DNA of 64,000 nucleotides from Prorocentrum cordatum (GCA_963575745.1 CAUYUJ010022549.1:58009-122008), one strand, 5' to 3'. Positions 52,003 to 62,872 are shown, numbered from the stretch's first letter. Notes: generated by a model not told the origin, from the letters alone. Made by a program: numbers and translations.

Positions 52003-52840
52003 AAACGGTGAGTCCACAACTCGATCGGGTCGTCCTGGATCCCGACTTCGTGGGGCTCTTCGATTTCGCGGTCGGGCTCGGAAGCATCAAGGCAGCGTCC
52101 GTCGGTCTCTTGCTTGGGTTTTGCCGAGCATGCGCGAACTCCAAAAGGCGAGCTCTGCGCCTCAGCGCCGACGGGCTCGCCGACAAGTTGGCCGTCGACG
52201 CGCCGAGGGTCAAGGTGGCCGTGGTCGCGCGCTGCCACGGGAACGCGCCGTCTCGGGAACAGAGGGCAGGATGCCGCGGCGTGGCGCCCAGACCCAGAGC
52301 TGCGCTGGTCAAAAAAACACGAGTGGGGAGACGTCGTCTGCAGCGCCAACACCGCCATGATGATATATTTGCATCGCGTGGCCGACGCAGCCAGCGCCGT
52401 GGAACGCCAACTCGCGTTCAAGTCGAATTTGCGCCTGGAGGTCACAAGCGCGCTCAGCGAATCTTCCAGCACTACCCCCAACGCCAGGATCTGGTGGATG
52501 CTCGAATCGAGATTGTGCGGGCTCGCGAGAAAGTTCTGGACGGTTTGGACAGCGGGGGTGATCGCGGCAAACTGGAAGGCGCAGTGGCGCGTCTGGGCGA
52601 CCCTAAGAAACCGGCCTGGTTCGACGTCGCGAAACGGCCTGCTGCCAGAGAGCCCGCCGCAGCAGATGGCGCAGCGGCGCCGGGAAGCGACGCGCTGAAA
52701 CCCAGGGTGCTGGCGTTTGACGCAGAGGCACAGCTGCCAGCGACGCCCCATATTAGCAGGGGGCAGAAACGCAGGACAACATGTGGACAACGCTGCCTGT
52801 GGCCGGGTGGTTTCAGTCGCCGTCAAAGGAGGAGTAGGGG

Positions 52841-53734
52841 ATGTCGCGCGCGTTCAACGACGCCGTGGTCGTGGCTCTGTGGGCGCGCCACTTGGCCGCA
52901 GTAGCGGCGGGGGGCGTCGACGTGCAGGCGCAGGCTTCGCCGGGCAAGCGCCGCGTTGTAGCCGCCCGTAGACGCGAGGCGGAGGCCCTCGGGTTCTGGC
53001 TGTGCGCCCCGAAATCCACGAAGGTTGTCGAGAGAAGCACGCGCCCCGAGAAAGTGCGAGTAAACGTGCATATGAAGAAGCCAGACTCCTTGTCGGCGTT
53101 GGAACAACGAACTGTGCATCTCCACGCAGACGTCATGCTGCCGACGAACGCCGCGCCTGCGGTTGTTGAGCCCCATGGTACCACGTCGGAGTGGGATACC
53201 AAAGAGAGTATGCACTACTCTTGGGCAGTGACCAGGGTCACTGCGGCGGAGCGGCACACGCGCGCCTCGAGAGCAGGTGGCGCAGTCGCGCTGTTCAACA
53301 TGGAGCTCCAAGAGAAAGAGACGGCAGTCGCAATGCCTGGTAAGGCCAGTTTTGTGTTGGCCAGTACAGTGCCAGCGCTGGTGATCACGGCGCCTGCGGG
53401 GAAGGCCGAGGAATGGTTGTTGGAGGTTTCTGCCAAAGCGAAAAAAGGCAACGAGGTCAGAGGCAGACGCGTGGCGGACGGACGAGGCGAGGCAGGCGAA
53501 GAAGTTCAAGACGGCGAGGCAGTAATTCGACGGCAAGGGGTTACTATCTTTGCAATCGCACAGGAGCCGAGACTGATCGCACGGGTACTCCCGACGCACA
53601 CAAAACCGCAACCGCGGAGTGCCGAACGCGCGGTGTTTCAGAGGTTCACCCGATGTATTCAAGTACTTGTGGTATTGGAGCGCAGTGGCGGCGGCCGAGC
53701 GCGTCGCGGCGACCGCATTCATTGGCCATTGTGA
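52841..53734 (+). CDS. Unknown 297-residue protein right of block A'
   Basis: Met 52841 opens an uninterrupted frame with protein-like composition for most of its length: FNDAVVVALWARHLAAVAAG, KRRVVAARRREAEALGFWLC, EKVRVNVHMKKPDSLSALEQ, then STVPALVITAPAGKAEEWLL and IFAIAQEPRLIARVLP. The last 40 residues become Arg/Gly-rich. No signal peptide or recognised domain. It lies beyond the end of the duplication, so there is no second copy for comparison. It could be an exon of the same unknown gene set as a1-a5. Confidence 0.4.
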   Translation: MSRAFNDAVVVALWARHLAAVAAGGVDVQAQASPGKRRVVAARRREAEALGFWLCAPKSTKVVERSTRPEKVRVNVHMKKPDSLSALEQRTVHLHADVMLPTNAAPAVVEPHGTTSEWDTKESMHYSWAVTRVTAAERHTRASRAGGAVALFNMELQEKETAVAMPGKASFVLASTVPALVITAPAGKAEEWLLEVSAKAKKGNEVRGRRVADGRGEAGEEVQDGEAVIRRQGVTIFAIAQEPRLIARVLPTHTKPQPRSAERAVFQRFTRCIQVLVVLERSGGGRARRGDRIHWPL

Positions 53735-53804
53735 CGGCCGCAGTAGCGGATGCAAGCCCCGCGGAAGGACACCGCTGAGCGCTGGGAAGGACGCATGTTC
53801 TTCC

Positions 53805-54017
53805 TGCCCCCCCCATCCCCCCCCCCCCCTCCTTTCCCTTCCCCTCCCGTTCTCCCCTCCCTTCCTCCCTCCCCCTCGCCCTCGCCCTCCCCTCCTCCCT
53901 CTATCTCGCCCATCGCCCTCGCCCTCGCCCTCGCCCCCCCCCCCCCCGCCCCCCGCCCCCGCGCCCCCCGTTTCGCCCTCGCCCTCGCCCTCGCCGCCCC
54001 CCCCCCCCCCCCCCCTG
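53805..54017. repeat. Polypyrimidine tract with CGCCCT repeats
   Basis: C-runs, TCCCCT and (CTCGCC)n units, ending in a 20-C run at about 53995-54015. Confidence 0.85.
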
Positions 54018-54182
54018 CGTTCAAAGGGGGGTGACGGCCCCCTCCTGAAGGCAAGCGTGCGTTCAAACGGAGGAAGAAACCTCCTTTTGAATGCAAATGC
54101 GCGCTCAAAAAGGGGGTGGCGGCATTTCTTCTGAACGCGAGCGCGCGTTCAAAAAGGGGTGAACACCCCATTTGAACGCGCG
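54018..54182. repeat. Row of GTTCAAA hairpins
   Basis: Three successive foldbacks with GTTCAAA on the left: about 54020-54052, 54062-54095 (TTCAAACGGAGG with CCTCCTTTTGAA), and 54142-54182 (CGCGCGTTCAAA with TTTGAACGCGCG, inner arms GGGGTG and CACCCC). A fourth, weaker GCGCTCAAA..GAACGCGAGC pair lies between them. Confidence 0.75.
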
Positions 54183-54359
54183 GGGAATTCTGCTCAGATC
54201 ACTCCCTGGGGCCTCGTCGGCTGTCCTGTCGCCGTTTGGCCCCCCGGGCGGCTCGCCCCCCCCCCCCCCCCCCCTCCCTGCGCGCGCGGCCTTCCTCTCC
54301 CCGCTGGCGGAACCGCAGCGGCGGCCGCGGCCCCCGCAGCAGCGGCTGCGCGGCACTGC

Positions 54360-55359
54360 AGCGGAAGCGCTTGGCCGCAGCGACGGAATGCCTTCAGGCG
54401 AGGCGCCCGCTGTAGAGGCGTGGCTGCGCGTCAGCGGCGGCCATTGCAAGGGGCCGATTGCCGTCTCAAAGAAGGGCTGGCGGACAACCCAGGCGGGGAA
54501 TCCCAGCGTTCCAGGGCAGACTGAGGCAGCGGCGCTTGCGCACGTGACCTCGGGGAAGGACTGGATTATGAGGGCGCCCTCTCCGCGCCGGGCGGTCGAG
54601 GGCCAGTTGAAGGGGCGCCGCGCGCGCGAGCTCTTGACAGCGGCATGGGGCTGCAGGCGGCGGCGAAATCGTCTTGTAGGCAGAGGGGGATGGCGACCCC
54701 ATGACGAGTCTGGGCGGCGGCGCGGAACCCCTCCCGATGCCCCCCGCAAGCAGCGCGCCGCGCCGGCAGGGCGGGGGGGGGGGAAGGGGTACCAGCGCCC
54801 GCCGGATAATATTGTAGCGCCGTTGGTGTTGACCCTGAGGGCGCGCGCCGAGAGTGTTCTGATGTGCCCGACCCACGAAGAGACGCGGTCTGTGCGCGCG
54901 GCAAAGTTCAAGCGACGAATGTTTGGCCTGGGTGTTCAGGACGTGAATTGGTTGCTCCAGATGATGTTGGATGACGTGGGCGTCGGCGGCCTTCCGCGCC
55001 CCGCCGGCGCTAGCCGCGACGACAGCGCAGTCGCGCCGTCACGGTCAGCGTCGGACCCAGTGGGCACTGGAGACCCTGGCGTCGTCCACGTTGACCTGGC
55101 GGACAGTCCGCCCGAGGGGCATGCGGCCCAGGGCGGCGCTGGCCTCTTGACTGGGATTTCAAGGGCGCGCGGGTCGCAACGGCCACGGGTGAGGGCGAGC
55201 GCAAGGGGGAGGCCATCGGAATGGAAGACGATGGCGAAGTGGAAGGACATCGCCGAGGCGAAGGGGTACGAGTATCTCTACGAGAACATCACACCCGCCC
55301 AGAAGAAGCAGGCGGCGCTGGAGCACCTGGAAATGAATGTGTCGCAGATCATCGGCTGA
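54360..55359 (+). CDS. Unknown protein ending in a Lys-rich helical domain
   Basis: The frame is open from 54172. Protein-like parts are PAVEAWLRVSGGHCKGPIAV, LRARAESVLMCPTHEETRSV, RMFGLGVQDVNWLLQMMLDD, and the terminal KWKDIAEAKGYEYLYENITP followed by QKKQAALEHLEMNVSQIIG (stop 55357-55359). The natural-looking C-terminus supports this end of the gene; the start is not clear and intervening Arg/Gly-rich segments may be intronic. No family recognised. Confidence 0.38.
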
Positions 55360-56094
55360 GCCACGGGGGAACCGCAGTGGCGGGCCCGCGGCAGACCGCC
55401 GCAGCAGCGGACCGCAGGCTGCAATGGCGGACCGCAGGCTGCAAATGGCGGGCCGCAGACCGCAAGGTCGCCGCGTCAGCGTGCGCGTCGGGGCGCGCCG
55501 TGGGGGCCAACCACTCGACGGGGAGATGGGCGCTTGTCAGAAAAAAAAAGTCACCTTCCTCGCGACCGTGTGCTCCTTGCGCCCCATCCCCCTTCTGTTG
55601 CATTACTTATCGTTGCGCGTCATCATTCGCCCAGCATGTTCAGCGCCCCTTCTCGGCAATTCCCCCCCCCCCCCGCGGCCGCTTTCGAGGCTCAAGCAGC
55701 CATGCGCGGCGATCGGGCTTCCCATGGGCGCGCCAGTCGGCGCGCGATGACACGGCAAATGCAGGGGCGGCGTCCATGGCGAAGTGGAATGGCCGAAGTA
55801 TCCAAGCGGTGGAAAACCGAGAAAGACCCGCTACGGCGCCGCGGGCTCTGCAATCATCTGGGCCGCAGTGGCGGAGATATGCGCCCTAAGAACGTCAAGG
55901 TGCATGCGCGTGCGCAAGACGACTGCGCTACACAGCGGGGCGGAGGGAAGCGCGGGGCGTCGGAGGCACTTTGGGGCCACTTGCGCACGCCCGACTGGCG
56001 CCCGCCAGCGGCGCCGTTGGATCCAGAGGCAGGAGAGGGGGCGGCGGCCCCAGCCGCCGAAGGCGACGCGTCCTCATCAGGACTTCGTCGTCGT

Positions 56095-56260
56095 CCTCCT
56101 CCTCCATCTCCTCCAGCTCCCGCGCGGAGGTCCTCGTCCTCCTCCTCGTCCTCCTCGTCCTCCTCCTCCTCCTCCTCCTCCTCCTCCTCCTCCTCCTCCC
56201 TCCTCCCCCTCCCCCCTCCCCCCCCCTCCCCCCCCCCTCCCCCCCCCCCCCTCCAAAGCC
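56095..56260. repeat. TCC polypyrimidine tract
   Basis: (CCT)n and long C runs, analogous to the tracts in A and A'. Confidence 0.85.
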
Positions 56261-56699
56261 GAAGTCCCAGTGGCCGCGGCAGCGGGGGGTGGCGCCGCAG
56301 AAGCGGTTGCAGCGCCAGAGAGCGCAGTCGCGTCAGAGAGCGCAGAAGGGGCAGCGGCATCAGGAACTCCACCGCCTGGAGATGATGCCGCAGGCGCGGT
56401 CGAGGTCGCCGCAGGAGTAGAAACGAGCGGGGTTGCAGCATCTGTAGGGCGCGTGCTGCCGGCGCTCCCGTTGCCAGCGACGTGGTCCGATAGGGCCGTG
56501 TAGTTCTTTCCCTGCCCCGGGCCAGATGCGGCGGCCTCAGTGGCGGCGCCTGCCGCGGCGCCAATGCGGATGCGAGTCCCCGCGCCTCCAGCGCCGCCGC
56601 AGAAGAGTGCGCCTGCGGCGGCGGCTCCGCGGGTGGATGCCGCAGCGGCGGCGAGGATCTCTGACGCGGCGTCGTTGGCGCTGCTGCGGGACATGCTGA

Positions 56700-56750
56700 A
56701 CCATGCGCTCGCCGAACAAACCAGCATGGTTTGTTCGGCGAGCGCATGGT
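56700..56750. repeat. Perfect 24-bp inverted repeat with 3-base loop
   Basis: Left arm ACCATGCGCTCGCC plus GAACAAACCA (56700-56723), loop GCA, right arm exactly complementary (56727-56750). Confidence 0.97.
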
Positions 56751-57612
56751 CTGCGACCTCTTGCCAGCCTCCGAGGGAAACCCTCTGCATGAGGTCCGCC
56801 ACTGGGCGGCCGCAGTCGCGGCGCGGGCCGCGGTCTCCGCCGGCGCGGGCCCGCGGAGGGTTTTCTCTGGGCCTCGGGGCCGGTGCGCCCTGGGGGCCGT
56901 CTGCGACGGGAACTGCGGCGTCGACCTGGCGGCGATGGCGCTCGAGAGACCGAGCGATGCGCAGGAGCGCGCCTCCATCAGGCAGGGGCTCTTCGACTAC
57001 GGAATGGAACGATGCCAGGGGCCGCGGCTGCGCGACATGCTCGTGCTTGCGCAGGAGTTGCAGCTGGAGGGCGCGAGGGCGCCCCGCTGTAGCAAGCCGA
57101 TGGCCCTTGTGGGCGCGCGCTCCGACGGCGACGGCGGCGACGACGAGGGCGGGGCGGAAGCGCATGTCGTGGGCCAGCAGTTGGTCGCGCAGCCTCCGCT
57201 GTCGGCAAGGCCCGAGCTTCTCCGGGCCTTGCGGTGGCAGACGGGGTCGCGCGATGACGGTGCTTCGCTGGCAATCGCAGGTGGCATGTCCGAGCCGTTG
57301 CGGGAAGAGAAAATCAGGCTGCGCGAGGCCTTCGAGCAGCAGCCCGTCGTCGCAGTCGCGAGAGTAAAGAAGCCAGCGCGCCCCTGGCTGGTCGCAGACC
57401 GCAGCGCGGTGTGCAGAGAGCTCCAGGAGTGCGCCCGCAGTCGCGGTTGGGTTTGCGGGCGGCAGACGAGGGGCACGTTGGTCGGCTTTTGTCAGCGGCG
57501 CAAGTGGCCGACAGGCATGAACGAGAGGACGCAGGTAGTAGCCGTGACGCAGTGGTGGTGGCGCCGGAAAAAAGCAGGGGGTGGTGCCGCGCCTTTGGAT
57601 AACGGATATTAA
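56731..57612 (+). CDS. Unknown 293-residue protein
   Basis: An open frame with protein-like segments: CGVDLAAMALERPSDAQERA, IRQGLFDYGMERCQGPRLRD, MLVLAQELQLEGARA, MSEPLREEKIRLREAFEQQP, and a basic end (TQWWWRRKKAGGG, stop 57610-57612). The first residues overlap the right arm of the 24-bp hairpin, so the true start is unclear; an overlapping frame from 56540 (LLRDMLNHALAEQTSMVCSA) may supply the N-terminus. It lies just upstream of the DDE-transposase remains and may be part of that element. Confidence 0.4.
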   Translation: MFGERMVCDLLPASEGNPLHEVRHWAAAVAARAAVSAGAGPRRVFSGPRGRCALGAVCDGNCGVDLAAMALERPSDAQERASIRQGLFDYGMERCQGPRLRDMLVLAQELQLEGARAPRCSKPMALVGARSDGDGGDDEGGAEAHVVGQQLVAQPPLSARPELLRALRWQTGSRDDGASLAIAGGMSEPLREEKIRLREAFEQQPVVAVARVKKPARPWLVADRSAVCRELQECARSRGWVCGRQTRGTLVGFCQRRKWPTGMNERTQVVAVTQWWWRRKKAGGGAAPLDNGY

Positions 57613-57663
57613 AAATGCAGGCGTCGCGCGGATGGCGCTTGTCATCGTGCGAAGTGCGCATGG

Positions 57664-59470
57664 TTGGAAGTTGCTCTGTGCGAATGGTGGTCGCACATGA
57701 GGTATTCTGTGGACTGGAAAGCCGTCGCGGAGAGGGGCGCAGTCGCGCATGAGCGTCCGAATATCATGGCAAGACTCACCCAAGCCTTGCTGGTCGCGAA
57801 TGCGCGGCAACTCATAACGCAGTATTGCGTGGAAGCATTGAAGCAGGGACTCAGACCTTCGGTGCCGCAGTTGCGGCCAAGGTGGTGGGCGAAGCGGCGG
57901 CGTGCGCGCGGTCTGGGCATGCGACGGCCGAGCCGCCAGTGCAAGATGCCGAAACGGCTACTGCGGTCCTTTTTCGAAGCGATGATTTTGAACGCGGCCG
58001 GGGTTCGCGCCGCCGCAGACGCCCTGCTTGGGCGCGACCCGCGCGCCCTCAGTTGGGGCCAGTCCCCTTCCCGCCACGGCGAGGCGGGCTCCGCTGAGAA
58101 GCCGCGCCTCTCTGCGAAGGGGGGCGTCGCGCCGCTGGCCGAAGCGCGCGACGACCGCCAAGCCAGGTGAACAGCGAACCTCGCGGTGTCCAGCGACAAG
58201 GAGGAGATCCGCAGTCGCGGGCCGCCGCCTGCGGAGCTGATGTTCAAGGGGGGCCCGAGGTTGCGAGGAATCTCGCAGCGCGCGCTCGCAGTGACGAGCG
58301 CCCCCCCTGGGTGTCCACGATGACTCCCGAGAAGGGAGCTATCGCCGCGAGCGCGCCGTCGCGTTCCTGAAGCGGCACTTGCGTGAGTGGTCGGGCGACG
58401 TGAAGGCGCAGGGGCCGCGGCGAATCCTCGTGGCCGACGCGCGCGGCCCCCGCGATGCGAACGCGGTCAGGAAGCTCGCGTGGCAGCACGGCAACATCTT
58501 CATCATTCATGGTGTCGGGGCAACCGCAGTAGCGCAGCCCCTGGACTCGCACCTCAACCGGCGCGTCAAGCGCGAGCGCATCGCCCGCGGAGTCGCCCGT
58601 CTGACCCAGCAAATGACAGAGGAACACAAACAAGTTCCGCACTTGAAGCGGGGGTGCTGCGTGGACTTTCTGGTCGAGGTGCTGAATAACTTGCAGCTCC
58701 ACTTGGGCGCCGCAGGCGGCATCCTGAAGACGGGCGCCAGGGCGCCATTCGACAAGTCAGGCGACCTGGAGATCTGCAGGGAGGCGGCGGCGCCGTGGAA
58801 AGAGGCGGGCTTGCGGGGGAAAGTTGATGCCGCAGTCGCGGTGGTCAGAACAGAATGCCGAGCGAGCAGGCTCAAGTGGTCGCGCGACGAAGCGCCAATG
58901 CCCCCCCCCCTCGACAGAGGCTTCTCTTGGGAAGCCCTCGGCCACCAGCTCGACTGGGCCCATGGGGATCTCCTTTCCAGCGCTGCGTTGTTCGTCGTCC
59001 TGCTTCTGGCCCCAGGACTCCACCCCGCAAGTGCCGCGCCGAGAACGTCCCCAACGACCCCGCGCAGTTCGACCGGAAGGTGTGGAGTAACTTGGTGCCT
59101 CTTCGACGTCGAGCTCGGCATGGGCGCGGGGAACTTGGTGTGCAACATGACGTGGGCCACCATCGTCTGGGCGCTCGGCCTCGGCGCCCCCTGGGGGGCA
59201 GGGTCGCTCGCGGCGCGCGCCGACGACCTCCCCCCTCGACCCCGGGCCCTGGGAAGACACGCCGCAACCTGCACATTGAAGGCCGTTGCGCTCCAGCTGA
59301 CCTCCCGCGCCAGGTTCCCAAGATGCGGTCTCGCGGAATCAGATTGCGTCTGCCATCTCGCCCAACGCGACTTCGACAGCCTGGTTCACCCATTCCAGTG
59401 GCCCGCCCGCCCCACGAAGCACCGGGCGGCCCTGCTGGACTTCAATGGCTCCCCCATGTCATCGGAGTAG
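57664..59470 (+). pseudogene. Decayed DDE-type transposase
   Basis: In three frames the sequence follows a transposase family that I know from dinoflagellate genomes. The first segment (57664-58170) has EWWSHMRYSVDWKAV, LRPSVPQLRPRWWAKR, GLGMRRPSRQCKMPK and LSWGQSP. After TGA 58168-58170, where the family usually has Trp, the same frame continues with TANLAVSSDKEEIRSRG. A shifted frame gives PWVSTMTPEKG. From about 58335 the third frame reads ERAVAFLKRHLREW, RRILVADARGPRD, NIFIIHGVGATAVAQPLDSHL and NRRVKRE, ending in a helical region (DLEICREAAAPWKEAGLRGK). Two acidic positions remain (Asp codons 58436 and 58544), but the first catalytic Asp is Gly (codon 58057). Family recall is from memory. 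Confidence 0.55.
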
Positions 59471-59491
59471 GCGCGATGCGCGCTCCTCGTC

Positions 59492-60133
59492 ATGATGCTC
59501 ATGAAGCGAAAGCCTCGTTCCCCCCTTTGGCCCTTCCCTGACCCCTCCGCATGCGGCGACATCCTGGAGGCCATCCTCGGCATCTGCTGCCCCTGGCAGA
59601 ACGACCGCGCCCGCTTTCGGACCAAGTTCGCCGAGACCTGGGGGCCTTCCCTTGACGACCTGCGCCGGCTACGCGGCCGTTTCGAGGCCCTCGTCGCCCT
59701 CGTCGGCAGGCTCGTCCTGGTGGCCCGCCACCACCCCGCCGCGCGGGCCTCCGTCTGCCCCACCACCTACGCAGCCATGGGGCGGTACCCGTTCAAGCTG
59801 AAGGCACCGATGCTGGTCCTCGAGCAGATCGCCGAGCCTGCCACCCTGGGCACCCCGGCGGACACTCAGTGCAGCATCTGCGCCCTCTACCAGGACCTCG
59901 CGGGTGGCGAGGAGGGGCTGGGCCCCCAGGCAGGAGGCGCCATCCCTGCCTTCCTCGGGGGCGGCTTCTCATTCGCCGTGGCCCCCCGGGGCAAAGCGCC
60001 GCCCCCGCCCCCTGGCGCGACCCGCGCCCCCGCCCCCACCTACCTGGCGCCCGGCGATGCCAGATTCAGGCGCGCCCAGCCGCGCCAATTTGCTATAACG
60101 CCAACCTCAAGTCCACGGAAGGCATTTGGCTGA
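59492..60133 (+). CDS. Unknown protein fragment with Cys motifs
   Basis: Met 59492 (or 59495) opens a frame with FPDPSACGDILEAILGICCP, RFRTKFAETWGPSLDDLRRL, RGRFEALVALVGRLVLVARH, YPFKLKAPMLVLEQIAEPAT, then DTQCSICALYQDLAGGEEG and a Pro/Ala-rich end. It reads like a real protein to about residue 155. Downstream segments (60424-60640 and 60960-61288) look like continuations in other frames. No family recognised. Confidence 0.4.
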   Translation: MMLMKRKPRSPLWPFPDPSACGDILEAILGICCPWQNDRARFRTKFAETWGPSLDDLRRLRGRFEALVALVGRLVLVARHHPAARASVCPTTYAAMGRYPFKLKAPMLVLEQIAEPATLGTPADTQCSICALYQDLAGGEEGLGPQAGGAIPAFLGGGFSFAVAPRGKAPPPPPGATRAPAPTYLAPGDARFRRAQPRQFAITPTSSPRKAFG

Positions 60134-60423
60134 GCGACATCACGCGTGCGTACCTTGCCAAGAACCGCCACCAGGCGCGCGCCGGCGGGCTGGATGGACT
60201 GCGCGTGGCTGTGCGGCCCCTGCTGGACAGGAGAAATGGGGAAGCAAGGCGCCCCCGCCCCCCCCCGGGAACTCCCCCTCCGCGACAGAGTGCAGGCCCT
60301 CCAGCGGGCCAAGGGCCCCGCGCCGGCCCCCCCCCCGCCAACGGGCTGCCCTCGCTCGACCGCATTCCAAGGGGAGTTGCCCTGCCGCCGCCGTCTCCGC
60401 GTCGCGACCCCGGGGACTAGGCC

Positions 60424-61288
60424 GTGGAACTACATGGTTGCAAGATCGCCAATATCAAGATTCCCTTGGTTCGGCTTGAGGACGGCAGGGTCGGCGCCCA
60501 AGCCGAGAACACGGGGCGCCACGCAGCGAAGTGCGACGGTTGCCCCCCCGAGACCCCGCCCTTCTGCTGGGGCGCAGGCGCCCCTGCCTCGGGCTGCCTC
60601 ACCTGGAAAGTTGCCCCAGAGACGCGCGACGTCAACCTGCCCCCCCCCCTTCCCCCCCCCCCTCCCCTGGGGGGAGCGGACAGGTGGCCCGGATTGCCCG
60701 TCAATGGAACGCCGCGTGGCTCTGCCGCCGCTGCCTCGTTCGCGCCTGGGACGAGCGCCCCAGCGCAATCGACAAACTTGCTCGACCGCGACACCAGTCT
60801 CATCCATCCCAGCCCCCCCGCAACCGGGCCCCACCCCGCCCCCGCTGTGCCGCCCGGGCCCTCCCTGGTCAGCGCCCCGGAGCGCAGCCGCGCCCTTGCC
60901 GCCCCCCTGGGCGCTTGCAGCTTGCAATATGGAGGGCGGAGCCTCCGGCCACCTCCAGCTCGACCAGCGCGGGCGGCCTCCCCCGCTCCGCACTTCGGAG
61001 GAGATTCGCCAACTCCTACCCGACGCCTCCCCGCCAGCTGGCCCAGAGCTGGCACGCCGCGCCCTGGGCTGCTTGCAGGCGGCCCCAGGGTCCAAGCATA
61101 AATGCAGCATGTCCAGACCTATCGAGGCAACGCTAGTTGAGCACGTCCGGGACCTCGACCCAGCAATGGGCGACCTCTGGAGGGACTTCGCGAAGGAGCA
61201 CGGTGGGGAGATCCGCGGCACTAATTCTCAGGACAATTGGAAGGCGCATCACCTTACCCATCTCCATGCCCGTATTTGCGAGCGTTAG
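60424..61288 (+). pseudogene. Possible continuation of the preceding gene, frame-broken
   Basis: Protein-like pieces are KIANIKIPLVRLEDGRVGAQ with AAKCDGCPPETPPFC (from 60424), VARIARQWNAAWLCRRCLVR (frame of 60531), and EEIRQLLPDASPPAGPELAR, MSRPIEATLVEHVRDLDPAM, then GDLWRDFAKEHGGEIRGTNS (frame of 60146, stop 61286-61288). The last piece has a natural-looking end. Between them are Pro-rich, poly-C interrupted segments. Either exons separated by short introns or a decayed gene. Confidence 0.33.
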
Positions 61289-62179
61289 TCGCCACTCTGC
61301 TTCCCCTAGCTCGCCTCGCCGCCCCCCCCCTCTGCCTCGCACCCCCCCGTGTGCTTCACAAGTACTTGCGACCGTTCGTCGCCTTCGCATCTGGGCGCCT
61401 GCGCCCCTGCCCACCCCCGGCGCTCTACGCGCCCCGCCCTCGGGCTCGTCCGCCCCCTGCCTGCTGGCTCTCGCCCGCCCTCCCCGCGGCCCTCCCGGGG
61501 GCCGCCCTGGCCTTGCGCCCACTGCTGCCGGGCGCGCGACTCAGCTGGGGCCGTCGGCTCGCGCCTGGCCTCCAAGCGCGCCCTCGTCATTGGGTATCTT
61601 GTGGCACTTCGCTCCCTGGCGCCGGGCCACCCCCCGTGCCCCTCGTTTAGCGTGGGCCGCTCGAGGCCTCCTTGTCGCTCTGCCCCGCCAATGGCTCCTG
61701 GGCCCCATATGCGTCGGAATGTTCATTGCCGTGGCCTGTCCCCACGGCCCCCCGCCCAGCGGCCTATGCTCCGCACAAAGGCGCCGCCTGGGCTCAACCT
61801 TTGCCGCGCGGCCCGCACGGGTCGTCACCCTCGGTCCTCTGCCCACCCTCTGTTGCCCCTCTGCCTCGGCCTCTCCGCCACAGGCGGCTCTTGGCCTGCG
61901 GCAATCCCTCGCCGGCCTAGGGCCTGCCGACCTTTCGGTCGCCCTCCAGCGTGCGTGGTTGTCTCCTGCCCAGTGCGCGTGCGCCCGCCCGCACCCCCCG
62001 CGTCGCAGCACGCAGTCTTGACATCTGTCCTCGACGGTGTCTGGCGATCCGGACCCTGGTCTGTTTAGCGCCTGCACGCGAGTTGGTCGACGCCTGGCGG
62101 CGCGCCTGATACGCCCGCCAATTATCCGTGTGACGAAGCGACCGCTGGTCCTGGCGCCTGCTCCTCGGGGTGCGTCTTC
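61289..62179. other. GC-rich stretch without a supported gene
   Basis: C-rich sequence with Pro/Arg/Leu-rich frames open on both strands; nothing recognisable. Confidence 0.45.
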
Positions 62180-62455
62180 ATGCCCGTGGTCACTGTTTTC
62201 CCGCACGTGTTCGCCCAACCAGAATTACCCGCCCTTTTGGGGTTGCACTCCGCCTGGCGGCTTCCCTCCCAGTCGACGGCGTTCTCTTCTGAGCGGCAGC
62301 GAGGCTCGCCTCCTGTTTGTTCCTCCCTCCGCTGGCTTCTCGTTTCCTCCCCTCCCCTCCCCGTTGCGCAGTTCGTGCGTAGCCCGTTCGCTACGACTCT
62401 TGGACGGCGTCCGGCGTCTCCCGGTGCGCTCGCGATTTCATAAGTATCCCCAGTA
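62180..62455 (+). repeat. Second copy of the module found upstream of the sulfatase
   Basis: Shares GAGCGGCAGCGAGGCTCGCC with the following 'tcctgtttgttcctcc', a pyrimidine block, GGACGGCGTCCG, a GCTCGCGATTTCA box and AGTATCCCCA with 4190-4480, in the same order and orientation. The following AGCCCATCCACAAACCATGCC is also similar to 31383-31403. Confidence 0.6.
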
Positions 62456-62699
62456 GCCCATCCACAAACCATGCCAGTCCATGGACGTGCAGCAGCGGAC
62501 AGGGCATCAAAGAGGGTGCACCCAGTACTTGTGGAAGCGGGAGGGGAGGGCGGACGAGACGGACGAGGAGCAGGAGGAGGGAAGGATGGGGGGAGGAGGA
62601 CGGCCCGCGCGCGAAGGGGGGGGGAATAGGAAGATCAGGAGGAAAAAAAGGCAAAATGATGGGGAGGAGGAAGAGGAGAGGGCAGGAAAAGGGTGAGGA

Positions 62700-62817
62700 C
62701 GGGGGGGATAATGGCACGACAGCGACGACGATGACGACGATCATAAACACGTGCGACGACGACGCCGACGACGTCAATGACCGCGACCAACGGCGACGAC
62801 GACGACGCCGCCACCGC

Positions 62818-62872
<55 letters not shown>

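Larger units (their letters stand above)
45189..52653 (+). repeat. Segmental duplication, copy A' (7.5 kb)
   Basis: Direct copy of 17053-24684. It starts inside what is a satellite unit in copy A, right after X', and ends at CTGCTGCCAGAGAGC. Unlike copy A, its sequence then continues smoothly into further sequence of the same style (same dodecamer motif, same codon flavour), so the right flank here is probably the native continuation. It lacks the MITE of copy A. Confidence 0.92.
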
